From Lysobacterales bacterium (GTDB lineage: Bacteria; Pseudomonadota; Gammaproteobacteria; Xanthomonadales; S139-57): a stretch of DNA of 8,322 bases. The notes beneath the pieces were generated by a model that did not search any database, was not told where the DNA came from, and saw only the letters and a program-made list of their open reading frames with translations. The translations under genes and the position numbers were made by a program. Below, one piece after another: positions 1-7,978 of this stretch (position 1 is the stretch's first letter; the number at the start of each line of letters is the position of its first letter). Location: the NCBI GenBank assembly GCA_026993285.1, contig JALWTZ010000077.1, positions 1-8,322 of the forward strand, given 5' to 3'.

Positions 1-162
1 GCCGGTGAGACCGGCATGATTGTTGCCAGCCACCTGCGGGAAGACCTGGCCCTGTGCCAACGGGTATTGCTGCTGGCAGATGGGCAGATCCGGCATGAAC
101 TGACAGCCGAAGCCCTGAACAACACGCCACTGTGCGAGCATCTGGAGAACATCGCATGCTGA
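1..162 (+). CDS. ABC transporter ATP-binding protein, C-terminal end (partial)
   Basis: The first base is in frame and the frame stays open for 53 codons to a TGA at 160-162; the 5' part lies outside the window. The visible peptide has the C-terminal pattern of an ABC ATPase: a short strand followed by Ser-His (H-loop, residues 10-11), then a helix and the strand RVLLLADGQI, which matches the usual 'R.l.l.dG.i' ending. Walker A, the signature motif and Walker B are not in the window. It should supply ATP hydrolysis, on the cytoplasmic face, for the permease that follows. The permease ATG overlaps its stop by 7 bases, typical of a coupled ATPase/permease pair. Substrate unknown. The family call rests on the H-loop region and on context. 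Confidence 0.8.
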   Translation, partial: AGETGMIVASHLREDLALCQRVLLLADGQIRHELTAEALNNTPLCEHLENIAC

Positions 163-2101
163 CCCTGCTGTTGCGGGACTGGAAAGCCCATGCGCGTCAG
201 CCACTGCTTTGGGCACTGGCCGCCGGTTTTGTGGTACTGACCGCCTTTTTCTTTCTGCTGCAACTGGAACATTACCAGCATGTACGCCCACTGCTGGAAC
301 GGCAGGCGCATCCTCCCGGTGCCAGCGATCTGATTCTCGTACCCTGGGCTTTCAACACCACCCTGGCTTTCATGGTGCTGGTGCCCATGCTGGCCGGTCG
401 GGCCTTTGTGGCGGAATACCGTCAGGGGTTGCTGCCGCTGGTGCTGGGCTGGCGGATTGGCCCCAGTGGCTGGTTTCTGGCCCGCTGGCTGGGCTGGCTA
501 TTGCCTACCCTGCTGTTGCTGGCCATCGTCGCCGCCATGCCCCTGGGCCTGACACTGGCCGGGCCGGTGGATGTGGGGCGCATGTGGCCCAGCCTGCTGG
601 CCATTGCGCTTGCAGTGACCGCCTTCAGTACCGTAGCAGTCGCCATGGCTGCCTGGGTGCGCGACCCGGCCATGGCGGCCCTGGCCGCCTTTCTGCTGCT
701 GTTGTTGTTCTGGATACTGGACTGGTCAGCCCGCGGGCAGGCCGCCAGCCTGGACACGGCCATCTTTCAACTCTCCCTGTTCGAGCATTTTCGCCGCATG
801 AACGCCGGCCTGATTCATGCGGAAGACCTGGCCTGGTTTGCCGGCTTTTCCCTGTTCTTTATCGTGCTGGGCATCAGCCGTCTGGCAGGATTCCGCCAGG
901 GCGGCTGGCGTACCCTGACTCGCCTGTTACCCATCCTGCTGCTGGGGCTGGGGGCCTGTTACGCGCTGGGCAGCAGCGGCAGGGTGTGGGACAGCAGCTG
1001 GCAACAGCGCTTCAGCCTGCAGCCCCCCACCCGTGCACTGCTGGCGAGCATCAAACAGCCGGTGCAAATCACGGCCTGGGCCAGTGAAGATGAAACCCTG
1101 CGCGCCCGGATTCGCCGTTTCCTCGCACCCTGGCAACGCCTGCAGCCCCTGCTGCAACTGCAATTCCGCAACCCGCAGACAGAAGCCGATACCGCCCGCC
1201 GGCTGGCCATTCATGCCGATGGCACCCTGCTGTTGCGACAGGGTGGGCGCGAACAACGACTGGACCAGGCACTGGATGAACGCAGCCTGGCACTAGCGCT
1301 CTGGCGGCTGCAGTTGCAGGACCACGGCCCGGTGGCCATGCTGCAATGCGCCGACTGCGGCGGCCTGAACGATGAAACACCTGCCGGTTTCAGCCACCTG
1401 GCCGAAACCTTACGACTGCGTGGCCTGCAAGTCTTTCCCCTGGATCCTTCACAAGTGGTGGGCATCCCCCTCGGTACCCGGCTGCTGATCATCCCCGGCC
1501 CTGCCGGCACACTGCCGGCCTCATGGTGGGAAAGGGTTCAGGCCTGGCTGGAGCAGGGCGGCAGCCTGCTCTGGCTGGCGGACGTGGAAGCCCTGGAACA
1601 GCCCCCTGCACTCTGGCAACTCTGGGGTATTCAGGCACAGGCCGCGCTACACAATACCCGCGTGCCACCTGTGTCAAGCCTGGATGGCGTGCAAGCCCCA
1701 CCCGCTTTGGCCGGACCCTTGCTGTTTGCTCCACCACCCGCTGGCTGGCAGGTGCTGTGGCAATGCCGGCAGCAGCCCTGTGCCCTGTTGCGGGAAGAGA
1801 TCCTGCCCAATGCGCGTCATGCACGCATCCTGCTGCTGGGTGACAGCGATGTGGCGCGCAATCGCTGGCTGAACCTGCCCGGGTACAGTGACAGCCTGGC
1901 CCCCCTGCTGGGCTGGCTGCTGGACGCCAAAGCACAATTCACCCTGCCACTGCTGCAGCCACCGGATGCCGCACTGGACCTTCCCAAAGCACTGCAGGCG
2001 AAACTGGGGCTGTTCTGGCTGCTGGTCGTACCCTTGACATTGTTGCTGACCGGCTGGATCCTGCGCCTCAAACCCTGCACACAAGTCAACCGTTTGCCAT
2101 C

Positions 2102-2105
<4 letters not shown>
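156..2105 (+). CDS. Fused ABC-2 permease / GldG-like auxiliary protein
   Basis: A 649-residue membrane protein. Residues 1-250 look like an ABC-2 permease, with hydrophobic segments near 17-35, 67-85, 108-130, 147-165, 172-190 and 225-243. A seventh segment (about 254-273) leads into a soluble region of about 340 residues, presumably periplasmic, and an eighth (about 617-637) anchors the C-terminus. The soluble region carries hallmarks of the GldG/ABC_transp_aux family: LLIIPGP near 443-449, an LEQGGSLLWLAD stretch near 465-476 and LLLGDSD near 559-565. In Bacteroidota, GldF (permease) and GldG are separate proteins acting with the GldA ATPase; here both functions are on one chain. I chose ATG 156 over the upstream GTG at 132 because GGAG sits 8 bases before it and it overlaps the ATPase stop (ATGCTGA). 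The cargo cannot be deduced; gliding should not be inferred from the family name. Confidence 0.78.
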
Positions 2106-2740
<635 letters not shown>

Positions 2741-2750
2741 GCAGCCCCGG

Positions 2751-4100
2751 TCAGCAGTCCCGGCGGGCCAGCGGCAACTCAATGCGGAAGCAGGCACCGC
2801 CCAGCTCGCCGTCCACCAGTGCCAGCCGGCCCTGATGCCGCTCTACGATACCCCGGGCAATGGCCAGCCCCAGACCGGCGCCACCGGAATCCTTGCTGCG
2901 GCTATCATCCAGGCGGGTGAAGGGTTCAAAAATGAGATCATGCTTGCTTTCGGGTATGCCGGGGCCGTCATCTTCCACCAGAATCACCAGCTGCTCGCCA
3001 TCGCGAAACCAACGCACCAGCACCTGTGAAGCGGCATAGCGGGCCGCATTGCGCATGAGATTGATCAGTGCACGGCCCAGCTGGCGCTCGTCCGCCCAGC
3101 AGGTTTCCGGCGCAGAAGCATCCGCGGAAAGCTCCAGTTGTACATCCGGATAGATGGAATGCACCTTGTGCTGCAGGCCCTGCAACAGATCGCGCACGCC
3201 CACCTCCGAGCAGTGCAGCTGAAAATTGGTGGCACGGATACGGGCATAGTTGAGCACCTCGGCCACCAGTTCCTCCAGCTCCTGCTGGGCCTGACCAACC
3301 TGCTGCCACAAATGTTCCCGCTGGGCCGGGTCTTCGGTATCCCGCAGCATTTCCAGGGCAAACTGCATCCGTGCCATGGGGCCACGCAGCTCGTGGGCCA
3401 CCCCGTGCAACAACTCGCGCTGCAGAGTCAGGGTCACTTCCTGCTGCTCCTGCCAGGCCTGAATCTTGCGGGCCAGCGCATTGGCCCGATTCGTCAACTC
3501 GGCCAGTGCGTCCTGGCGTGCATCCACCAGAGTGGTCTGCGCCCGCCCGTCTCGCACCAGCGCGTCGAGAAAATGGGAAATGCGTACAAGACGCCGGCCC
3601 AGCCAGCGCTGGTAGACCAGCACCACCAGGATCTGGAACAGGGCGCTGACCACAAACAGCAGATAGGAATCGATATGCTTCCAGAAGGCGCTTTCGACAA
3701 AGGCGCCCGCAATGATGACCTTGTCCTCGCTGACCCGGATCAGGGCGGTATCCTGAAAGCTGTCGATCAGTACCACCGGGTAGTGCTTCTTGTCCAGATA
3801 GAGTTTCTGCCAGTTTTCGATTTCCTTGCTGTCCATGGAAATCAGGTCGATGGGAATCCGCCACAAGTCCTGGTACTTGACCACCAGCCGGTTCCAGTCC
3901 GCTTCCCCCTTGGCCTGCTGCAAATCCGCCATCAGGGGTGCGATTTTCTCTCGCAATACCGCCTCGATGCGCGCATCCTGCCAGTCGGCCACCCAGCGGG
4001 TCACCGTATCACTGGTGGCCAGTTGCATGACCAGCAGATTGACGACGATCAGGGCCAGTATCAGCCCCTTCAGGCCCGGCGCCTTGCCCAGCCAGCGCAT
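2751..4100 (-). CDS. Sensor histidine kinase, RstB/EnvZ-like (HisKA class)
   Basis: A 449-residue inner-membrane kinase that should phosphorylate the response regulator encoded just before it. Order of parts: TM1 about 10-29; a sensor region of about 115 residues, presumably periplasmic; TM2 about 145-164; a HAMP-like linker about 165-215; the HisKA helix with AHELRGP and phospho-acceptor His236; N-box with Asn351 (LMRNAARY); D-box DDGPGIP at 377-383; G2 box GGAGLG at 406-411. All catalytic boxes are intact. The usual Thr/Ser four residues after the His is Gly240. The HisKA stretch resembles RstB of E. coli, but the sensor region gives no clue to the signal. I chose ATG 4100 because it forms TGATG with the regulator's stop (1-base overlap); GTG codons at 4109 and 4103 are possible alternatives. 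It converges on msrA with 10 bases between stops. Confidence 0.9.
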   Translation of the reverse strand: MRWLGKAPGLKGLILALIVVNLLVMQLATSDTVTRWVADWQDARIEAVLREKIAPLMADLQQAKGEADWNRLVVKYQDLWRIPIDLISMDSKEIENWQKLYLDKKHYPVVLIDSFQDTALIRVSEDKVIIAGAFVESAFWKHIDSYLLFVVSALFQILVVLVYQRWLGRRLVRISHFLDALVRDGRAQTTLVDARQDALAELTNRANALARKIQAWQEQQEVTLTLQRELLHGVAHELRGPMARMQFALEMLRDTEDPAQREHLWQQVGQAQQELEELVAEVLNYARIRATNFQLHCSEVGVRDLLQGLQHKVHSIYPDVQLELSADASAPETCWADERQLGRALINLMRNAARYAASQVLVRWFRDGEQLVILVEDDGPGIPESKHDLIFEPFTRLDDSRSKDSGGAGLGLAIARGIVERHQGRLALVDGELGGACFRIELPLARRDC

Positions 4101-4783
4101 CACGGGCACAGCATGTAGCCCTGATTGCGCACCGTTTTCAACAGGCGCGGGTTGCTGCGGTCATGTTCCAGCTTCTTGCGCAGGCGGGAGACACGCAGAT
4201 CCACCGACCGGTCGAACACATCCGGTGCCATGTGAAAGATTTTCCGGTGCAGGTCCTCCCGGCTCACCGGCTTGCCCAGCTCCTGTGCCAGCAGGGCCAG
4301 CAGATCGAATTCGGCGGTGGTCAGATCCACCGTCATGCCATCCAGGCGAGCTTCCCGCCGGGCCAGATCCACTTCCAGGTTCTGGGCCACCACCACCTGG
4401 GCTTCCGGGTCCGGCGGCTGACGGCGCAGCTGGGCGCGCACATGGGCCAGCAGCACCTTCGGATTCACCGGCTTGACCAGATAATCATCCGCGCCGGTTT
4501 CCAGGCCAGCGACCTCATCCATGTCATCGCCCAGGGCCGTAAGCATGATGATCGGCCCCTTGTAAAACTCGCGTGCCCGCGCGCAGACTTCCAGCCCGTT
4601 CATGCCCGGCAGCATCAGATCCAGTACCACCAGATCCGGCGGGCGATTGAGCAGCTCGGCCAGGGCCTCGGTCCCGCTTTCCACCGACTGGGTGGCATAG
4701 CCCTGCTCGCCGAGAAAGGTGCAGACCAGCGCATTGAGCGCCCGATCATCTTCCACCACCAATATGCGCGGCTGCTCGTTCAT
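4100..4783 (-). CDS. Response regulator, OmpR/PhoB family (RstA-like)
   Basis: A 227-residue DNA-binding response regulator. The receiver domain (about 5-120) has the acidic pair Glu11-Asp12, phospho-acceptor Asp55 in VVLDLMLPG, the switch Thr82 and conserved Lys104 in LVKPV. The C-terminal winged helix (about 130-227) contains the recognition-helix pattern DRSVDLRVSRLRKKL (191-205) and the final hairpin KTVRNQGYML. Phosphorylation by the adjacent kinase should promote dimerisation and promoter binding. GGAG lies 8 bases before the ATG and overlaps the end of queD, whose stop is only 3 bases away, so queD, regulator and kinase probably share a transcript. The receiver (GPIIMLTALGDDMDEV) resembles RstA more than OmpR or PhoB, but orthology cannot be proven by eye, so no gene symbol is given. 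Confidence 0.95.
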   Translation of the reverse strand: MNEQPRILVVEDDRALNALVCTFLGEQGYATQSVESGTEALAELLNRPPDLVVLDLMLPGMNGLEVCARAREFYKGPIIMLTALGDDMDEVAGLETGADDYLVKPVNPKVLLAHVRAQLRRQPPDPEAQVVVAQNLEVDLARREARLDGMTVDLTTAEFDLLALLAQELGKPVSREDLHRKIFHMAPDVFDRSVDLRVSRLRKKLEHDRSNPRLLKTVRNQGYMLCP

Positions 4784-4786
4784 GGT

Positions 4787-5146
4787 TCAGGCTCCGCGAT
4801 AAATGCAACCGGATGTACAGGTTTCATGCACCACCACCTGGCTCAATTGCGGCAGGGCCGGCTTGAGGCGGTCCCAGATCCAGCGGGCCAGGTTCTCGCT
4901 GGTGGGGTTGTCCAGACCCGCCACTTCATTGAGGTAATGGTGATCCAGTTGATCGTAGAGCGGCTGAAAGGCCCGCTTGATCTCGGCGAAATCCATCACC
5001 CAGCCACTGTGCTCACCCACCGGGCCGGAAACATGGATTTCCACCCGGAAGGTATGCCCGTGCAGGCGGGCGCACTTGTGCCCTTCCGGCACATGCGGCA
5101 GGCGGTGGGCCGCCTCAATGTTGAATTTCTTGAATATGCTCGTCAT
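4787..5146 (-). CDS. queD: 6-carboxy-5,6,7,8-tetrahydropterin synthase QueD
   Basis: QueD converts 7,8-dihydroneopterin triphosphate to 6-carboxytetrahydropterin, the second step of queuosine (tRNA wobble base) synthesis from GTP. The 119-residue protein is complete and nearly the same length as E. coli QueD (about 120). Zinc ligands are His14, His29 and His31 (the last two in LHGH). The catalytic Cys25 lies in KCARLHGH, and Asp68-His69 (LDHHYLNE) and Glu108 (HETCTSGC) complete the active site. PTSENLAR (81-88) is the substrate-side motif. It starts 36 bases after the MATE stop and ends 3 bases before the response regulator. No Shine-Dalgarno sequence precedes the ATG; a TACAAT hexamer sits 6 bases upstream instead (see promoter entry). 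No other queuosine gene is in the window. Confidence 0.96.
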   Translation of the reverse strand: MTSIFKKFNIEAAHRLPHVPEGHKCARLHGHTFRVEIHVSGPVGEHSGWVMDFAEIKRAFQPLYDQLDHHYLNEVAGLDNPTSENLARWIWDRLKPALPQLSQVVVHETCTSGCIYRGA

Positions 5147-5152
5147 GCCGGC

Positions 5153-5158
5153 ATTGTA
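5153..5158 (-). promoter_or_regulatory. queD: Candidate -10 element of a queD promoter (leaderless start)
   Basis: On the minus strand TACAAT (5 of 6 to TATAAT) ends six bases before the queD ATG, so position +1 would be the A of the ATG at 5146. Seventeen bases upstream is GGCACA, a poor -35 (3 of 6). A TTGACG further upstream is too far away (22-base gap) and contains the MATE stop codon. The absence of a ribosome binding site fits a leaderless message, but this is inference only. Confidence 0.35.
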
Positions 5159-5182
5159 ACCGAGGTTTTGCCCCCTGTGCCG

Positions 5183-6538
5183 TCAAACCTGCACTTTACG
5201 CCAGCGGCCGGTTTGCCAGTGGCGAATAAACCAGCTGGCCTGCAGTAGCCGGTAGCCCCCCTGCACCAGCCACACCGTCAGCAGGCTGCCCCCCAGGCCG
5301 GGACCGGCCAGCCAGGCCAGGGGTAAAAACATGCCCCACTGGCTGATCAGGGATACCCGCATCACCCGGCGTGAATCACCCGCACCCAGCAGGCTGTGCA
5401 TCAGGGTCATGCCGATGGCATCGAACCAGACCATGCCCGCCATGATACGCAGGGGCAATTGCGCCATGGCCAGGGTAGCCGGGTCCTGCAGAAAAATCCG
5501 CAACACCGGCCCGGCGAACAGAAACAGGATCAATCCCACAACCGTGGCCACCGAAGTGGACAACCAGGCCACACGCCAGCCCCAGGCCCAGGCCGCATCC
5601 GGCTGGCCGGCACCCAGGGCGTGTCCCACCAGTGACGCGGCGGCAATCCCCAACCCCATGGAGGGCAACAGGGCCACCAGGGTGAGGTTCATCAAGACAT
5701 TCAGGGCGGCCACTTCCGAAGTGCCCAGTTGCCCCACGATCCAGAACAGCACCAGCATGCCGGTCGCAAAGAAAAACTGCTGCACGCTGGAGGGCAGGGA
5801 AATGCGCAGCATCCGCGCCAGGGTTTCTCGCCGGGGTATACGCTGGAGAAAGCCCTCGTCACGGGCATTGTTCCAGGCCAGCACCGCATAGACCAGCGAA
5901 CCGAAGGCCAGCGACAGGCTGGTGGCCAGGGCCGCGCCTTTCACCCCCATGGCCGGCGCACCCAGGTGCCCGAAAATCAGTACCCAGTTGAGAAAAATGT
6001 TCAGTGCATGCATCAGCAGCAGGGTGGTCAGGTAGAAGCCCGTCTGGCGCATGGCGCTCCAATAGCCGCGAAAGGCGAAATTCATCCCCACAAACATGAT
6101 GGCCGCTGCACGAATCTGCAGATAGCTTTCGGCTTGCGGTTGTACAGCGGCATCACCCGTCAGTACCTGCATCAGCGGGCCAGCCACCCACCACACCAGT
6201 GCCATCAACGGCAGGCCCATGAGCCAGGCCAGCAGCAGGCCACCATCCAGCGGAGCGGCCAGCGCACCCCGCTGCCCTTCCCCCAGCCGGCGGGCGGTGA
6301 TGGCCTGTACACCCGTGGCCAGACCCAGTACCGGCGCGGTGAGCATGAAATTGGCAAAGGCCCCCAGGCCGGTGGCCGCCAGCGCCACATCCCCCAATTG
6401 CCCCACCATGGCGATATCCACCAGATTCAGCAGATTCTGCGACACCATCCCGCCCATGATGGGCAGGGCAATCTGCAAGATGTGCTTGCGCTGTTCCACA
6501 TCGGGAAACCGGGGCAAGGCAAGTAATAATCGACGCAT
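5183..6538 (-). CDS. MATE family efflux transporter
   Basis: A 451-residue inner-membrane protein with about twelve hydrophobic helices in two similar halves, the normal size and layout of MATE (multidrug and toxic compound extrusion) proteins, which export cationic or hydrophobic compounds using a Na+ or H+ gradient. Family marks include ALPIMGGMVSQNLLNLVD near the N-terminus, VDIAMVGQLGDVALAA, the RRLGEGQRG loop, and in the second half MGLGIAAASLVGHALGAGQP, the counterpart of the first-half loop. It looks nearer to the DinF-like branch than to NorM, but that is a guess and the substrate is unknown. The ATG has no Shine-Dalgarno sequence; it is preceded by GCCGGCC and a weak -10 (CATACT). 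The terminator of the upstream gene lies about 43 bases before the start, so MATE must have its own promoter. It may be co-transcribed with queD, 36 bases downstream. Confidence 0.92.
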   Translation of the reverse strand: MRRLLLALPRFPDVEQRKHILQIALPIMGGMVSQNLLNLVDIAMVGQLGDVALAATGLGAFANFMLTAPVLGLATGVQAITARRLGEGQRGALAAPLDGGLLLAWLMGLPLMALVWWVAGPLMQVLTGDAAVQPQAESYLQIRAAAIMFVGMNFAFRGYWSAMRQTGFYLTTLLLMHALNIFLNWVLIFGHLGAPAMGVKGAALATSLSLAFGSLVYAVLAWNNARDEGFLQRIPRRETLARMLRISLPSSVQQFFFATGMLVLFWIVGQLGTSEVAALNVLMNLTLVALLPSMGLGIAAASLVGHALGAGQPDAAWAWGWRVAWLSTSVATVVGLILFLFAGPVLRIFLQDPATLAMAQLPLRIMAGMVWFDAIGMTLMHSLLGAGDSRRVMRVSLISQWGMFLPLAWLAGPGLGGSLLTVWLVQGGYRLLQASWFIRHWQTGRWRKVQV

Positions 6539-6545
6539 GGCCGGC

Positions 6546-6551
6546 AGTATG
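6546..6551 (-). promoter_or_regulatory. Weak candidate -10 element upstream of the MATE gene
   Basis: CATACT (4 of 6 to TATAAT) on the minus strand ends 7 bases before the MATE ATG; no convincing -35 is present. It overlaps an inverted repeat, GCCGGCA at 6540-6546 and TGCCGGC at 6555-6561. A promoter is required near here because a terminator precedes it, but this particular placement is uncertain. Confidence 0.2.
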
Positions 6552-6574
6552 CGATGCCGGCAAGAAAAACACCA

Positions 6575-6756
6575 GACAGCAAAAAGCCCCGACAGGCGGG
6601 GCTTTTTGTAACGAGGGGTGTTGCCAGGTCTTCAGCCTTGCACACGCACCTGTAAACGCCGCCAGCCGATAAAGCCCAGCAAACTGGCCAGGGCAAACAA
6701 TCCCAGCGGGTTGTTCAGCGGCACCGGCGTGGCCGGGCCGGCGACGATCGGAGCCG
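6575..6756 (-). repeat. Tandem duplication unit, left copy (terminator plus gene tail)
   Basis: The stretch from GACAGC through the terminator, the stop codon and the last ~41 codons matches 7979-8160 at a constant offset of 1404 bases, with no insertion or deletion. Across 6632-6756 I count about nine differences by eye in 125 bases. Left of 6575 the match stops, marking one edge of the duplication; to the right it continues with lower similarity into the gene. Confidence 0.85.
6581..6607 (-). terminator. Rho-independent terminator of the first tail-anchored protein gene
   Basis: A perfect 11-bp stem, AAAAAGCCCCG with CGGGGCTTTTT, closed by a 5-base loop (6592-6596), starts 24 bases after the stop codon of the 6632-7744 gene. 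Read on the minus strand the GC-rich stem ends in a T run. It is symmetrical enough to work in both directions, but the plus strand has no gene here. Confidence 0.9.
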
Positions 6757-7744
6757 ACGGCCAGTTGACCACCGGGCTGTTGGCGGGCAAGTTATTGAAC
6801 AGGTTCGGATCCATGGCGTTGAACTGGCCGGCCAGGCTGTTGGCCTCATCCAGCGTATTGCCCAGGCCCACGAACCAGACCAGGGTCTTGCTTTCGTTGC
6901 TGGCCAGATCGAATTGATAGCGATAGCCGATTCGGTCATTGCCGCCAACCGGTGCCTGGGTGTTGACCGGTATCACGTCCGCGCCCGCCCCATAGGGAAC
7001 ATGCACAACCTTCAGGGTGGGAACCCCAGGACCGTCCGAGGTCACCAGCCAGTTGTCGGTCGCGTCCAGGGTATTGTCGCCGTTGCTGCTGTTTTCCAGC
7101 CGTGTCAGGTTGTCGAAGCCAAGCCGACCCGCGATCCAGGCGGTCACCGTCACGGGAGCCAGCCCCTTGGTGACAGGCTGGTTGGAAAAGGTATAGGCGA
7201 TACGCATCAGGCGCTGATCGGTAAAGGCGTGGAACTGGGCGGTAACTTGTACCGAACTGCCGGGCATGGACATGGCACCACCACTCAGCGTGGTGCCCGT
7301 CAGGTCCAGGGTGCCATCCGGGTCATTATAAGCCCGGGCACCGTTACCCACATCCACAAACAGTCCGCCGTAGCCTCCCAGGGGTTTGATCAGGCCGGTC
7401 AAACCTGTAGCAGAAGTGGTGCTGAATGGAGGCGCACCGGTAACCACTGCGGTGCCAATAGCCTGGGCGCGACTGGCGGTTGAAGCCGTGAAAGTCAGCA
7501 CGGTTCCAGTAGAAGCGTTCGCGGCAGCCATGTTGCCGTTTGAAATACAGGCCCAGATGACCGAAGAACCGGGATTCAACACACTGGCTACTGTAAGCGC
7601 GTTGATATTTGCGCATTTTCCCTGAGCCACCCGGCTGCCCCCTCCTGCCGCGCGAACACTACCGGCTGCACCCAGCAAGGCCATGGAACCCATGGCCCCC
7701 GCCACGGTCACTTTTCTCAAGGCATCCATTGAATTTCCAGCCAT
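6632..7744 (-). CDS. Secreted protein of unknown function with exosortase-like C-terminal tail (copy 1)
   Basis: A 370-residue protein with no recognised catalytic domain. The N-terminus is a Sec signal peptide: positive residues at 10-11, a hydrophobic run from about 12 to 29, and a likely cleavage after VRA at 30-32. The mature part is rich in Gly, Thr, Ser, Asn and Val and looks beta-rich. Two cysteines (Cys44 and Cys66) could form a disulfide. The tail has three parts: PATPVPLNNP (337-346), a hydrophobic helix (GLFALASLLGFIGW) and basic RRLQVR. This is the layout of exosortase sorting signals, closest to the IPTL-CTERM type but without its exact motif. I chose ATG 7744 because AAGGG lies 7 bases upstream and the predicted transcription start (about 7770) would leave the GTG at 7774 outside the message; ATG 7729 is also possible. 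A paralogue follows at 8036-8322. Confidence 0.82.
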   Translation of the reverse strand: MAGNSMDALRKVTVAGAMGSMALLGAAGSVRAAGGGSRVAQGKCANINALTVASVLNPGSSVIWACISNGNMAAANASTGTVLTFTASTASRAQAIGTAVVTGAPPFSTTSATGLTGLIKPLGGYGGLFVDVGNGARAYNDPDGTLDLTGTTLSGGAMSMPGSSVQVTAQFHAFTDQRLMRIAYTFSNQPVTKGLAPVTVTAWIAGRLGFDNLTRLENSSNGDNTLDATDNWLVTSDGPGVPTLKVVHVPYGAGADVIPVNTQAPVGGNDRIGYRYQFDLASNESKTLVWFVGLGNTLDEANSLAGQFNAMDPNLFNNLPANSPVVNWPSAPIVAGPATPVPLNNPLGLFALASLLGFIGWRRLQVRVQG

Positions 7745-7776
7745 TTTTGCGCCCTTTTTTTTAAAAATGTCCACAG

Positions 7777-7805
7777 ACTTTACGGGGCATTGAAATGAAT
7801 ATCAA
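7777..7805 (-). promoter_or_regulatory. Sigma-70-type promoter for copy 1 of the tail-anchored protein
   Basis: On the minus strand TTGATA (7800-7805, 5 of 6 to TTGACA) is followed after exactly 17 bases by TAAAGT (7777-7782, 4 of 6 to TATAAT). Transcription would start near 7769-7771, giving a leader of about 26 bases that holds an A8 tract and the AAGGG ribosome binding site. The spacing is ideal and the gene needs a promoter here because the preceding paralogue has its own terminator. Confidence 0.55.
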
Positions 7806-7915
7806 GGCCTGGACCAGCATTCCATGGCCTGCCCGATCTGCTGGAAAAGGCCACCCTGCCAGGGCTGGTAGCGTCGCCAGCGTTCGGTGGAGCTTTTGTA
7901 CAGTAGCTGGTGCAT
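7802..7915 (-). pseudogene. Possible C-terminal remnant of a sulfotransferase gene
   Basis: A 37-codon open frame (ATG 7915 to TGA 7802-7804) lies between the two paralogues. Its peptide, with YKSSTERWRRYQPWQGGLF in the middle, reads like the end of TPR-type and other bacterial sulfotransferases, where a 'Y+SS..RW+.Y....L.PLf..lg' segment is common. An in-frame TAA sits three codons upstream, so nothing of the P-loop (PAPS-binding) domain remains, and no ribosome binding site is visible. The stop overlaps the -35 of the promoter of copy 1. The most likely reading is the leftover 3' end of a gene cut off when the neighbouring copy was inserted. A chance open frame is possible; the peptide is short. 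Confidence 0.35.
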
Positions 7916-7978
7916 CCATGCTTACCAAGAATGTTTAATCAAAATAGAGCAGCCATTCCTCCATAGCCCCAAAAGCTG

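Noticed and set aside
132..155. Upstream GTG start for the fused permease
   Set aside because: It would add eight residues inside the ATPase gene; ATG 156 has a well-placed GGAG and the usual overlap with the ATPase stop.
3138..4118. 326-codon plus-strand open frame opposite the histidine kinase
   Set aside because: Antisense to an intact kinase with all catalytic boxes; composition (Gln, His, Leu) is that of a shadow frame.
5145..5154. Palindrome ATGCCGGCAT before queD, also as TGCCGGCA near the MATE start, as a shared operator
   Set aside because: TGCCGGCA also occurs inside the permease gene (near 1502 and 1763), so it is likely common in this GC-rich sequence.
5147..5182. preQ1 riboswitch upstream of queD
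   Set aside because: The gap is 36 bases and shows no preQ1 aptamer-like hairpin with an A-rich tail; no room once the promoter is placed.
4163..5248. Long plus-strand open frame opposite queD and the response regulator
   Set aside because: It is antisense to two clearly recognised genes, is rich in His/Gln/Arg as expected of a GC-rich shadow frame, and resembles no family.
5729..6526. 265-codon plus-strand open frame opposite the MATE gene
   Set aside because: Antisense to a complete transporter gene; Gln/His/Gly-rich with no motif or ribosome binding site.
7745..7774. GTG 7774 as start of the first tail-anchored protein
   Set aside because: It has no ribosome binding site and would lie at or before the predicted transcription start; ATG 7744 gives a cleaner signal peptide.
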